A stretch of DNA of 64,000 bases from DASXMR01 sp036495525. GTDB taxonomy: Bacteria; Actinomycetota; Actinomycetes; Streptosporangiales; Streptosporangiaceae. Positions 31,942 through 40,272 of this stretch are shown in pieces. The stretch lies in contig DASXMR010000076.1 in NCBI GenBank assembly GCA_036495525.1, forward strand, positions 56,982-120,981. The letters are read 5' to 3'. Position numbers and translations under genes: made by a program. Position 1 is the stretch's first letter. Each line of letters opens with the position of its first letter. The notes under the pieces are model-generated. The model was not told the origin of the DNA. It made no database searches and saw nothing but the letters and a program-made list of their open reading frames with translations.

Positions 31942-33255
31942 ATGACTGCACGGCGCCCGGGCGCCGCGATCGAATTAGGTGTCAGGTTGGCATCGCACGA
32001 CACGCCGGATCAGCCTCCGGCCCATGGCCGGCCAGGCGGCCGCCGCCCCCGTGTCTACGTCCACATCGGTGAGCCGAAGACGGGCACGACGTTCCTGCAG
32101 AACATCATGTGGGGAAACCGGCGCAAGCTGGCGGCGCAGGGAGTGCTGCTGCCCGGCTACCGGGACCGGGATCACTCCCGGGCCAGCCGGGACATCCGCG
32201 GGGCGAAGAGGCTGCCCAATGACCCGGCCGATCCGTGGGTCGGGGAGTGGGACGTGCAGGTCGGCCAAGCCCTGTCGGCCAGGGTGGCCATCCTGTCGGA
32301 CGAGCTTTTCGGCGCGTGCAACGAGCAGCAGGCCGACCGGGCCGTGCGCTCGCTGCTGTCAGCTGAGCTGCACGTGGTGCTCACGGTGCGGGACATGGCC
32401 TCGCTGCTGCCGGCCGAGTGGCAGGAGATGATCAAGGTCAGGTACACCACGTCGTTCGAGGACTGGCTCGACGACGTGGTCAAGGCCGGGGCGTCGGCCG
32501 ACCGGCGCCGTGCCTGGTTCTGGAAAGTGCACGACACGCTGGCCATCCTCGACATGTGGTCGCGGCACATCCCGCCGGAGCAGGTGCACGTGATCATCAT
32601 GCCGCGCGGCGGCCCGCCGGACGAGCTGTGGCGGCGGTTCGCGTCGGTCGTCGGCATCGACCCGGACAGCGTCGACGTGAGCCGGGCCCGTGCCAACACC
32701 TCGCTCGGCCTGGCCGAGACCGAGTTCCTGCGGCGGATGAACGCGGCCCTGCCGAAGGAGATCCCTGACTGGTTCTACACCAGGAACATCAAGCGGCTGC
32801 TGGCGCACAACGTCCTCGACGCCCGGCCCAGGGAGGCCCGGCTGGCGCTGCCGCCAGAGCGGGAGGCGTGGGCGAAGGAGCAGGCCGAGACGGCGGTGGC
32901 CGGGCTGCGCGACGCCAAGTACCACATCGTCGGCAGTCTCGATGAGCTCATGCCCCGGCCTGGGCCGGGTCCGTACATCAGCCCGGCTGACCAGCCGGTC
33001 GAGCGGATGCTCGACGCGGCGGTGCAGGCCACCGCCGCGCTGGCCAACAGCCAGTACCGCAAGCTCTATCCGCCCAAGCAGGGGCGCCGGAAGCTGGGCA
33101 GCCCGCGCAGGGCAGCCAGCAAGATCAAGTGGGCGGTGCTGAACGGCACTCCTGCCCGCCGGCTGATGAGCTCGTCAAGCCACAACCCCTATGTGCGCAA
33201 AGCCAGGGTCCTCGCCTGGCGGCTGCTCATGCACCCTGGCCGGCGGGGCCGCTGA
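31942..33255 (+). CDS. Sulfotransferase-like P-loop protein
   Basis: A 437-residue protein. RVYVHIGEPKTGTTFLQNIM is the 5'-phosphosulfate loop of PAPS-dependent sulfotransferases (K-T-G-T-T), and VVLTVRDMASLLPAEWQEMI corresponds to the 3'-phosphate-binding region with Arg and Ser/Leu. The family transfers sulfate to carbohydrate, lipid or phenolic acceptors. The C-terminal 80 residues are basic (RRAASKIKWAV) and may contact membrane. ATG 31942 is chosen; TTG 31921 is in frame. No PAPS synthesis genes are in the window. Confidence 0.8.
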   Translation: MTARRPGAAIELGVRLASHDTPDQPPAHGRPGGRRPRVYVHIGEPKTGTTFLQNIMWGNRRKLAAQGVLLPGYRDRDHSRASRDIRGAKRLPNDPADPWVGEWDVQVGQALSARVAILSDELFGACNEQQADRAVRSLLSAELHVVLTVRDMASLLPAEWQEMIKVRYTTSFEDWLDDVVKAGASADRRRAWFWKVHDTLAILDMWSRHIPPEQVHVIIMPRGGPPDELWRRFASVVGIDPDSVDVSRARANTSLGLAETEFLRRMNAALPKEIPDWFYTRNIKRLLAHNVLDARPREARLALPPEREAWAKEQAETAVAGLRDAKYHIVGSLDELMPRPGPGPYISPADQPVERMLDAAVQATAALANSQYRKLYPPKQGRRKLGSPRRAASKIKWAVLNGTPARRLMSSSSHNPYVRKARVLAWRLLMHPGRRGR

Positions 33256-33335
33256 TCAAGACCGGCGCAGAATCGTCGGCTCGGCCGCTCCGGCCGTGAC
33301 TGCCACCCCTTCGGTCAGTAACGAGGAGAGAGCGC

Positions 33336-34532
33336 ATGCGCGGTCGGATTAGGGTGCGCCGTGCTGGCGTCGTCTTAGTACCCATGGCTCTGCTCGCCGC
33401 GCTGATGCCCCCGGCCTTCGCGGTCAGCCAGGCGGTCGCGGCGGGCCGGCCGGCGACGGCTGGCACTGCTGAAACCGGCCTAGCTGGCCTGGCCGCGGCA
33501 GCGCCGCCGGCCGGGCCGCGAGCGCCGGCGTCAGCCGGCAATCCGTCATTGTTCGGGGTGGCTGCGACGTCAGCCAGCAACGCCTGGGCAGCCGGCGACA
33601 TCGGAATCGGCAAGTTGCGGACCCTGATCCTGCGCTGGAACGGCAAGTCCTGGCGACGGGTGGCCAGCCCGAACCCGGCACCGGGCAACGACACCCTGTC
33701 CGCCGTGGCGGCCCTCTCCCCGTCCAGCGCCTGGGCGGTCGGTGGCCGCGGCGGTGAGCCGCTGATCCTGCGCTGGAACGGCAGAGAATGGCGGAAGGCG
33801 CACAGCCCTGCCCCGGCGAGCGGGGGGATGCTGGCTAGCGTCGTCGCGATCTCGGCGCGGGACGCTTGGACGGTCGGCCTCGGCGGCCCCAGGGACGACA
33901 AGGCCCTGATCCAGCACTGGAACGGCCGCTCGTGGCGTCAGCTAGCGGCCCCCAGGGTGCCCGGCGGCGCCAGCCTCGACGCGGTGACCGCCACATCGGC
34001 CAGCAACGTGTGGGCGGTCGGCACCCGCGGCACGGCCGGACGCCCGCTGACCGAGCACTGGAACGGCAGGTCCTGGCGCGTCGTGCCGAGCCCGGCACTG
34101 GGTGGTAACGGCCTCGTTGGCGTCGCCGCTACCTCGGCGCGTAACGCCTGGGCGGTCAGCGGCATCACCCAGCAGGCGATCGGCGAGAACCGCAGCCTGA
34201 TCCTGCGCTGGAACGGCCGCGCGTGGCGGCGGGTACACAGCGCCGACCCGAAGCCCGGCGGGGCCGTCCTTCTCGGCGTGGCCGCCAGCTCGGGCAGCAG
34301 CGCCTGGGCGGTGGGCATCGATCTCGACTTCGTGAACAGCTTCGAGACCGTCATCGAGCACTGGAACGGCAGGGCCTGGAAGCTCCAGCACAGCCCGGTC
34401 ACGGACGGCGACCTGAACGCGGTGACCGTCCTGTCGGCCAGGAACGCCTGGATCGTCGGCGGCACTGGCAACGGAGCGCTGATCCTGCACTGGAACGGCC
34501 ATTCCTGGCGGCGCTCGGCACCCGGAGTCTGA
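33336..34532 (+). CDS. Secreted seven-repeat beta-propeller protein
   Basis: A 398-residue protein with a signal peptide (residues 1-35: RRAGVVLVPMALLAALMPPA then FAVSQA). Seven repeats of about 45 residues follow: L-x-x-V-A-A-x-S-A-x-N-A-W-A-V-G ... L-I-L-R-W-N-G-R-x-W-R. The invariant Trp, Gly and WNG motifs suggest a seven-bladed propeller exported by Sec. Function is probably binding to a cell-surface or extracellular ligand. ATG 33336 has GAGGAGAG upstream. It follows the sulfotransferase by 80 bases; a link between them is not shown. Confidence 0.82.
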   Translation: MRGRIRVRRAGVVLVPMALLAALMPPAFAVSQAVAAGRPATAGTAETGLAGLAAAAPPAGPRAPASAGNPSLFGVAATSASNAWAAGDIGIGKLRTLILRWNGKSWRRVASPNPAPGNDTLSAVAALSPSSAWAVGGRGGEPLILRWNGREWRKAHSPAPASGGMLASVVAISARDAWTVGLGGPRDDKALIQHWNGRSWRQLAAPRVPGGASLDAVTATSASNVWAVGTRGTAGRPLTEHWNGRSWRVVPSPALGGNGLVGVAATSARNAWAVSGITQQAIGENRSLILRWNGRAWRRVHSADPKPGGAVLLGVAASSGSSAWAVGIDLDFVNSFETVIEHWNGRAWKLQHSPVTDGDLNAVTVLSARNAWIVGGTGNGALILHWNGHSWRRSAPGV

Positions 34533-34576
34533 GCCGCGGGGTGCTGCGGACTGGGCGGCAGCCCTGCCGCAGCCGG

Positions 34577-34768
34577 TCAGCGGCGCCCGACTGCCCAGTA
34601 GAGCAGTGAGTTGCCTGGGTTGGCGAGGATGAGCCCGCGCCAGAGGATCTTGCTGCCGCGCACCTTCTCCTCGTCGCGCGCGGCGAGATCCCGCCACGCG
34701 AGGATGGCCGAGCCCACCTCGGCGGCGACGAGCGCGGCCAGCGCCACCGGGCCTGCGTTGCCTGGCAC
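34577..34768 (-). CDS. Small membrane protein (63 aa)
   Basis: A 63-residue protein with one clear N-terminal helix (VALAALVAAEVGSAILAW), a charged loop (RDLAARDEEKVRGSKILW) and a second hydrophobic segment that ends GNSLLYWAVGRR. It resembles the PLDc_N-like small membrane proteins often seen in actinobacteria. GTG 34768 is the only start. It is convergent with the propeller gene, 44 bases apart. Function is unknown. Confidence 0.65.
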   Translation of the reverse strand: MPGNAGPVALAALVAAEVGSAILAWRDLAARDEEKVRGSKILWRGLILANPGNSLLYWAVGRR

Positions 34769-34974
34769 GATCCAGGTTTACCGCACGCGGCAGCCGCCCG
34801 CTACAGCGCCGCGCAGCTGCCCTGGCAGGCCTGCTGGCATACCGAGCAGCCTGATTGCGCCGCGGGTGACGCCGGCCAGGGCTGGCCGGCCTTGAGCGTC
34901 GCCGGCCAGGCGCCGGGCAGGCGCGGCCCTTGGCCTGCCGGAACGGGCCGGCCGGCCCATGGCATCGTTGAACC

Positions 34975-35448
34975 ATGCAGACCGTTTACGAGGCGGCCGG
35001 GGGGACCAGCGGCCTGCTGCGGCTGGCGGGCGCGTGGCATGCCAGGGTGATGGCCGACGAGGTGGTCAGCCATGCTTTCAGCCACGGCTTCCACCCTGAC
35101 CACACTGAGCGGCTGGCCGCGTACTTGGCCGAGGCGCTTGGCGGGCCAGCGGACTTCTCGGCGGCCTGCGGCGACCAGGCTTCTGTCGTGCGGATCCATA
35201 GCGGCAATGGCTCGCACGACGACATGGACCGCCGCGCGATCGCCTGCTTCGACCGGGCGATGTCGGATGCCGGCATTGCCGCTGGCGACCGGGTCCGGCA
35301 GGTGCTGCACGACTATTTCGCCTGGGCGACCACGGGCATGATGTCGCAGTTCCCGGTCTCAGCCGACGATGTTCCCGACGGGCTCGGCATCCCCGGCTGG
35401 TCCTGGGACGGTCCGGTCGCCGCGCCCGGCGCCGGCCGGCCTGGCTGA
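34975..35448 (+). CDS. Group II truncated haemoglobin-like protein
   Basis: A 157-residue globin. GGTSGLLRLAGAWHARVMAD and GFHPDHTERLAAYLAEALGG match the oxidoreductase-type truncated globin group, with His43 as likely haem ligand. The C-terminal helix has DYFAWATTGMMSQFPVSADD. It may bind O2 or NO, or donate electrons to the neighbouring LLM enzyme. The latter is on the opposite strand and convergent, 4 bases apart. The last 20 residues are a nonconserved Gly/Pro tail. Confidence 0.83.
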   Translation: MQTVYEAAGGTSGLLRLAGAWHARVMADEVVSHAFSHGFHPDHTERLAAYLAEALGGPADFSAACGDQASVVRIHSGNGSHDDMDRRAIACFDRAMSDAGIAAGDRVRQVLHDYFAWATTGMMSQFPVSADDVPDGLGIPGWSWDGPVAAPGAGRPG

Positions 35449-35452
35449 GCTG

Positions 35453-36799
35453 TTACCGGCCCGACGCACCCGCCGTGTCCGGCGCGCGCCCGGCCAGCGG
35501 GGGCAGGCCGGCGTGCTCGCGCAGCGTGGTGCCGGCGTACCCGGTGCGGGCCAGGCCGGCCCGCTGCAGGATCGGCACCACGTGGTCGGCGAAAGCGGCG
35601 AGCTGGCCGGGCAGCACGTTAGGCATGATGGTGAACCCGTCGGCGGCGCCTGCCTGCCACCAGTCGGTGATCAGGGCGGCCATGCCCTCGGGCGTGCCGG
35701 TGAAGTCGAGCCCGCCGGGCAGCGCGGATAGCTGCTGGGCGATGGCGCGGAACGAGGCGCCGGGCTGCTGCGCGGCCATCTGGTAGATGGACGCGCCGAA
35801 GCTGGTCCGCGGCGCGCTGGCGAGCAGCTCAGGCGGGAACGGCGCGTCGGCCTCGATCGTGCCGTAGTCCAGCCCGGCGAGGTGAGCGAGGTTGCGCCAG
35901 CGGAACTCGCTGCTGGCCGCTGCCTCCAGCTCGCCCTTGATGGCGGCTGCCTCCGCGTCTGTGCCAGCGAGCAGGAAGGACAGCCCCGGCAGCACGCGGA
36001 CGTGATCCGGGTCGCGCCCGCATGCCGCGGCCAGGGCACGCAGGTCCTGGCGGAACGCCGCCCCCGCGGTGATGTCGGCCTGCGGCGTGAACACTGCGTC
36101 CGCGAACCGGGCTGCCAGCGCCACGCCCGGCTGCGACGAGCCAGCCTGGGTGAGGAACGGGTGGCCCTGCGGTGACCGGGGAAAGGGCAGGTAGCCGGAC
36201 ACGTCGAAGTGCCTGCCGTGATGCTGCGGCGGATGCAGCCTGGCCGGGTCCGCCCACCGGCCGTCCGGCCGGGACATCACCGCCGCGCCGTCCTCCCAGG
36301 AATCCCACAGCTTGAGCACGAGCTCGACGTACTCGCCGGCCCGCTCGTAGCGGTCGGGGGCCGGGGGGTGCGGCCGGTCGCCGAAGTTGCCTGCCGCGGC
36401 CGGCTCGGCCGTGGTGACGATGTTCCAGCCGGCCCGGCCGCGACTGATGAAGTCCAGCGTGGCCAGCCGCCTGGCGGTGTCCCACGGGTAGCTGTAGGTC
36501 GTCGACACGGTCGCGATGAGCCCGACCTGCTCGGTGGCGGCCGCCACGGCCGACAGCAGGAGCAGCGGGTCAAGCCCGGCTCCCGGCAGGTACTCCGAGC
36601 GGAACTCGGCCACGCCGGGGCTGTCCGGCAGGAAGATCGAGTCGAGTACGCCGCGCTCGGCCGTCCTGGCCAGCTCGACGTAATAAGCCGGGTCGAGCAC
36701 GCCGGCCGGGTCGTCGGGGGAAACCCGCCATGCTGCCTCGTGGTAGCCGGAGTTACGCAGGTAAGCGTTGAGGTTCAGGTACCGTCGCTCGGCGGTCAA
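35453..36799 (-). CDS. LLM-class FMN-dependent monooxygenase (NtaA/SnaA/DszA type)
   Basis: A 448-residue flavin enzyme. LNLNAYLRNSGYHEAAWR at the N-terminus and IATVSTTYSYPWDTARRLAT and RGRAGWNIVTTAEPAAAGNFG match the NtaA/DszA subfamily of the luciferase-like superfamily, where reduced FMN from a separate reductase drives oxidation of amines, sulfones or similar. The substrate is unknown. It is full length. The ATG lies 29 bases after the gcvH stop region on the same strand, so it is transcribed before gcvH. Confidence 0.88.
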   Translation of the reverse strand: MTAERRYLNLNAYLRNSGYHEAAWRVSPDDPAGVLDPAYYVELARTAERGVLDSIFLPDSPGVAEFRSEYLPGAGLDPLLLLSAVAAATEQVGLIATVSTTYSYPWDTARRLATLDFISRGRAGWNIVTTAEPAAAGNFGDRPHPPAPDRYERAGEYVELVLKLWDSWEDGAAVMSRPDGRWADPARLHPPQHHGRHFDVSGYLPFPRSPQGHPFLTQAGSSQPGVALAARFADAVFTPQADITAGAAFRQDLRALAAACGRDPDHVRVLPGLSFLLAGTDAEAAAIKGELEAAASSEFRWRNLAHLAGLDYGTIEADAPFPPELLASAPRTSFGASIYQMAAQQPGASFRAIAQQLSALPGGLDFTGTPEGMAALITDWWQAGAADGFTIMPNVLPGQLAAFADHVVPILQRAGLARTGYAGTTLREHAGLPPLAGRAPDTAGASGR

Positions 36800-36828
36800 C
36801 GAGCTCCTTCCCGGTTGCCGGCTGCCGG

Positions 36829-37227
36829 TCAGCCGCCTGCCAGCTGGCGGTAGGCGCTGGCGTCCAGCAGCTGGGAGAGCTGACCGTCCAGCGTGGCAGG
36901 ATCAGTCTCGACCTCGAACATCCAGCCCTGGCCGTAGGGGTCGGCGTTGACCAGCTCCGGCTGGCCGGCCAGCTCGTCGTTGCTCGCGCGGACCGTGCCG
37001 GTGACGGGCGCGATCAGGTCGTTCACGCTTTTGGTCGACTCGATGTCGCCGCATGCGTCGCCCGCGGTGATGTCGTCGCCCGGCCGGGGCGGGCTCACCT
37101 CGACCACGTCGCCGAGCGAGTCCTGCGCGAAGTCGGTGACGCCGGCCCGCGCCAGGCCGCTGCCTGGCGTGGCGCGGATCCACAGGTGGTCTTCTGTGTA
37201 TCGCAGGTCTTCCGGCACATCAGGCAT
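36829..37227 (-). CDS. gcvH: Glycine cleavage system H protein
   Basis: A 132-residue lipoyl carrier. The lipoylation site is Lys66 in CGDIESTKSVNDLIAPVTG, and the N-terminus (LRYTEDHLWIR) and SLGDVVEVSPPRPGDD are conserved. It normally shuttles the aminomethyl group between GcvP and GcvT. No gcvT, gcvP or lipA/lipB gene is in the window, so it is a solitary copy that may serve a different lipoyl-dependent enzyme or in lipoate transfer. It has a standard ATG start with GAGAGG upstream and precedes the LLM gene on the same strand. Confidence 0.93.
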   Translation of the reverse strand: MPDVPEDLRYTEDHLWIRATPGSGLARAGVTDFAQDSLGDVVEVSPPRPGDDITAGDACGDIESTKSVNDLIAPVTGTVRASNDELAGQPELVNADPYGQGWMFEVETDPATLDGQLSQLLDASAYRQLAGG

Positions 37228-37250
37228 GGCTGCCCCTCTCGGTGCTGGTT

Positions 37251-37622
37251 TCAGGTCCCCGGCCGTCCCGCGTCGTGTTCGCGGGTGCCGGTCCGGGAAC
37301 CTGGCGGATGGCTGTCCAGTGCCGCCCGGCCGGCCCGGCGCCGCCAGCGGAGCGCGAGCCGGCGCACGGTCCAGGCGGCGATCAGCGGCACTGCCCGGCT
37401 GGCCTCGTAGCGGGCCTCGCGTACGGCGGAGTGCCACAGCTGAGCAGCCGGACGTGGTTGCGCCGGATCCGTGGCCGGCCGGATGTAGATGGCCGGCAGC
37501 GGGCCGATGGCCGCGGTCACGCCGGCCGGGTCGCGGCGCGAGCGCCTGGCCGTGCTGGCCGCCGCCGGACGGCGCCTGGCCAGCGGCGGCGGCGCCTGGT
37601 CACGCCCGCGCGGCCCCCTCAC
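37251..37622 (-). CDS. Arginine-rich hypothetical protein coupled to the MOSC-reductase gene
   Basis: A 123-residue reading frame whose GTG (37622) overlaps the stop of the MOSC-reductase fusion (GTGA). The N-terminal half is low-complexity and basic; the C-terminal half (HSAVREARYEASRAVPLIAA and ALRWRRRAGRAAL) is a possible amphipathic helix. I do not recognise it. The overlap supports a real gene but the composition (Arg, Pro, Ala) is also what a shadow frame would give. Confidence 0.4.
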   Translation of the reverse strand: MRGPRGRDQAPPPLARRRPAAASTARRSRRDPAGVTAAIGPLPAIYIRPATDPAQPRPAAQLWHSAVREARYEASRAVPLIAAWTVRRLALRWRRRAGRAALDSHPPGSRTGTREHDAGRPGT

Positions 37623-39409
37623 AGGTCCACCACGATGTCGGTGCGCGGCCGCGCGCAGCAGATCAGCACCTGCCCGTCGGCCGGCGGGTCAAGCGGATCG
37701 GGGGAGTAGCTGATCTCGCCGGACAGCAGCGGCGTGATGCAGGTCTGGCAGACGCCGGTGCGGCAGCTCCAGCGAGTGGGCACGTCGCAGGCGTCGGCCA
37801 GCTCGAGCACGGTCCGCTGGCTGCCGCCGAACGGCGTCGACAGGCCGCTGCGGGCGAACGTGACCAGCGGGCCGGCCGCCTGCGGGCCGGGCGGCTGATG
37901 CGGTGCCTTGCCGTTCTTCGTGGTGATGCCAGGGTTGATCGACGGCAGCGCGCCGAACAGCTCGGTGTGGATGTTCGCCGGTTCCAGGCCGAGCGTGGCC
38001 AGCGCGTCCTGCAGATCGGCCATGAACGAGGCCGGCCCGCAGATGTAGGCGGACGCGTCGGCCGGGATGCCAAGGCTGGCCAGCTTCGCGGCGGTGATCC
38101 GGCCGGCCTCGGCATGCCAGTGCCGGCTCTCGGCTGGCGTGGCCGCGCTGTAGAAGACGTGCTGGCTGGCGTGCGGCAGCTCGGCGAGCAGCGCGCGGGC
38201 CTCGCCGGCCAGCGGATGCTCGGCCGGCCTGCGCGCGGCGAGGAGCCACCAGATGTCCCGAGCGCTGCGCCGGGCGGCGAGATAAGCCAGCATCGACAGG
38301 ACCGGGGTGACGCCGATGCCGGCTGAGATCAGCAGCACCGGGGATGACCGGTCGTCGAGCACGAAGCTGCCGCGCGGGGCGGCGACGTCGAGCACGGCAC
38401 CGGGCTGCAGCCGCTGATTCAGGTAACCGCTGGCGCTGCCGTGCGGCTCCTGCTTGACGCTGATCCGGTATTCGGCACCGCCTGGCGCCGAGGACAGTGA
38501 GTAGCTGCGCACCGGCGCGGGATCGCCGGCCCCTGGCAGCCGCAGGGTGATGTACTGGCCGGCCCTCGCAGCCGGGAGGGCCGCGCCGTCCTCGGCGCTG
38601 AGGTAGAGCGAGGCCACGGTCGCGGTCTCGGGAACGACCCTGATGACCCGCAGCCCGCGGAAGCCGGGCCAGGCGGGCCCCGCTTGCGCTGGCTCGGCGC
38701 CGGGCGCGCCGGCCGCCTCGATGAGCTCGCGGAAGGACTGCTGCCAGCCAGGGCTCAGGGCGGGGATCTGGACGGCGAGCCGCACCTTGTCCAGGTCGCG
38801 GCCGGGCAGGTAGAGCAGCGCGTCGGTGTCGGCCACCGTCAGCCCGTGCGGGCCGGGCCTGGTCTTGATGACCTGGTCTCCGGCCTGGATCAGCCCCTCG
38901 GTGATCACCCGCAGGTAGAAGCCGGGGCGGTGGTGGCTGACCAGCAGCGCTGGCAGGCGCGGCTGGCCCATCCGCAGGCCGACCCGGTAGCAGGTGACGC
39001 GCGGCTGGGTGACCTCGAATTCCGCCTCGCCGATCCGGTAGCGGTCGCCGATGCAGACCTCGTCGTCAGCCAGGCCGTCGACGGTGAGGTTCTCCCCGAA
39101 CTGGCCGTAGCTGAAGTCGTCCCGGCCGAAGTGCTCCTCCCAGTGCCGGAAGGACTGGATCTGGTAGACCAGCAGGGCGCGCTGCTCGCCGCCGTGGCCT
39201 GCCAGGTCGCCCTGGCCGTCGCCGTCGAGGTTCAGCCGGCGTGCCATCACCGGGCCAGTGACCGGCTGCTTCCAGACGCCGGTGTGCACGGTCTTGCCCT
39301 GCCAGGCCACGTCCCTCGGCATCCCGACGTTCACCGCCAGCAGCACCGGCCCTTGCGCAGGAACGCGCCCGGCGCCCGCTGACCTGGCTGTGGCCGCGTC
39401 TGCGGTCAT
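37619..39409 (-). CDS. Fused MOSC domain, ferredoxin reductase and 2Fe-2S protein
   Basis: A 596-residue three-domain protein. Residues 1-220 form a YiiM/MOSC domain, which carries molybdenum cofactor or acts on N-hydroxylated substrates (conserved Cys in PRVTCYRVGLRMG). About 250-480 is a ferredoxin-NADP reductase fold (RSYSLSSAPG for FAD, GIGVTPVLSM and CGPASFM for NAD(P)H). The C-terminal 90 residues are a plant-type 2Fe-2S ferredoxin (SCRTGVCQTC and CCARP). It likely passes NAD(P)H electrons through FAD and 2Fe-2S to the MOSC Mo centre. ATG 39409 overlaps the upstream stop (ATGA). Confidence 0.9.
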   Translation of the reverse strand: MTADAATARSAGAGRVPAQGPVLLAVNVGMPRDVAWQGKTVHTGVWKQPVTGPVMARRLNLDGDGQGDLAGHGGEQRALLVYQIQSFRHWEEHFGRDDFSYGQFGENLTVDGLADDEVCIGDRYRIGEAEFEVTQPRVTCYRVGLRMGQPRLPALLVSHHRPGFYLRVITEGLIQAGDQVIKTRPGPHGLTVADTDALLYLPGRDLDKVRLAVQIPALSPGWQQSFRELIEAAGAPGAEPAQAGPAWPGFRGLRVIRVVPETATVASLYLSAEDGAALPAARAGQYITLRLPGAGDPAPVRSYSLSSAPGGAEYRISVKQEPHGSASGYLNQRLQPGAVLDVAAPRGSFVLDDRSSPVLLISAGIGVTPVLSMLAYLAARRSARDIWWLLAARRPAEHPLAGEARALLAELPHASQHVFYSAATPAESRHWHAEAGRITAAKLASLGIPADASAYICGPASFMADLQDALATLGLEPANIHTELFGALPSINPGITTKNGKAPHQPPGPQAAGPLVTFARSGLSTPFGGSQRTVLELADACDVPTRWSCRTGVCQTCITPLLSGEISYSPDPLDPPADGQVLICCARPRTDIVVDL

Positions 39410-40272
39410 GGCTGCCTGCTCGGTGCCTCGTCCGTGCTGAGGTCGCGGTCGACGCCGTGCGGTATCACGGTCTGGCCGGGCTCGAGCTGCAGGCGCGCGC
39501 CGTCGAGCTGGACCTGGGTCTTGTCCGGCTCGAACGAGATCATGCCGGAAATGCGGCTGACCTCGCGGTACGCGTCCTGGTAGGACCACGCCGCGCCGCG
39601 CGCGGTGCCGATGTCCCAGTAGCTGCACAGCCCCTTGTACGGGCAGAACGTCTGCGTCTCGACCGGGGTCAGCGCGGCAGTGTCGACGTCGCCGCGCGGC
39701 ACGTACCAGCGCGGCGCGAACCCGGACTCGTACAGGGCAAGTGGCGCGGAGGTGTCGGCGATGACCCGCTCCCCGTCGCTGACGGCCAGGTGCCGGCTGG
39801 CCTGCCTGATGTCGATGCGGTGGTACGCATCGGCGGCGTGGCCGACGATCCGCTCGTCCTCCTCGTAAAAGGCGTCCATGGCCCGCCACGCGAAGGCGAC
39901 GCGCTGCTTCAGCTCGCTGGCGTGGTCGGGCAGGTCGGTGTGCTGCCAGGCAGCCCGCTGCTTGCTCTGCCCGCCCGCCGCCACGGTGTACCACGACGTC
40001 GGGCCGAGATCGCGGTGCTCGGTGCGGCGATCGGTGGCCTGCAGCACGCCGGGAATGACGCTGCCGAGCGGGAAGTAGGCCACCGGGTAGCGGCCGGGCT
40101 CGTGCAGCAGCACGACGTCCTCAGAATCGGCGATCCAGTCGTCGCCCAGCTTGACCCGCATGCGCCGGCGCAGCGGCTCGGCGTACAGCAGCCGGTCGGG
40201 CAGCATGTCAGGGACGAGAAACCGGCCGATCGCTCCCGGCGCTAGCGGTCCCTGCTGCCAGGACAGGCCCAT
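39406..40272 (-). CDS. Tandem DUF427 domain protein
   Basis: A 288-residue protein with two copies of DUF427. Copy one covers about residues 30-130 (WIADSEDVVLLHEPGRYPVA, YFPLGSV), and copy two about 155-260 (VIADTSAPLALYESGFAPRW, ETQTFCPYKGLCSYWDIGTA). Function is unknown; the family is common next to oxidoreductases. ATG 40272 has GGAAGGAGA upstream and overlaps the end of the alpha/beta hydrolase by 31 bases. Its stop overlaps the MOSC fusion start, so it should be co-expressed. Confidence 0.85.
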   Translation of the reverse strand: MGLSWQQGPLAPGAIGRFLVPDMLPDRLLYAEPLRRRMRVKLGDDWIADSEDVVLLHEPGRYPVAYFPLGSVIPGVLQATDRRTEHRDLGPTSWYTVAAGGQSKQRAAWQHTDLPDHASELKQRVAFAWRAMDAFYEEDERIVGHAADAYHRIDIRQASRHLAVSDGERVIADTSAPLALYESGFAPRWYVPRGDVDTAALTPVETQTFCPYKGLCSYWDIGTARGAAWSYQDAYREVSRISGMISFEPDKTQVQLDGARLQLEPGQTVIPHGVDRDLSTDEAPSRQP

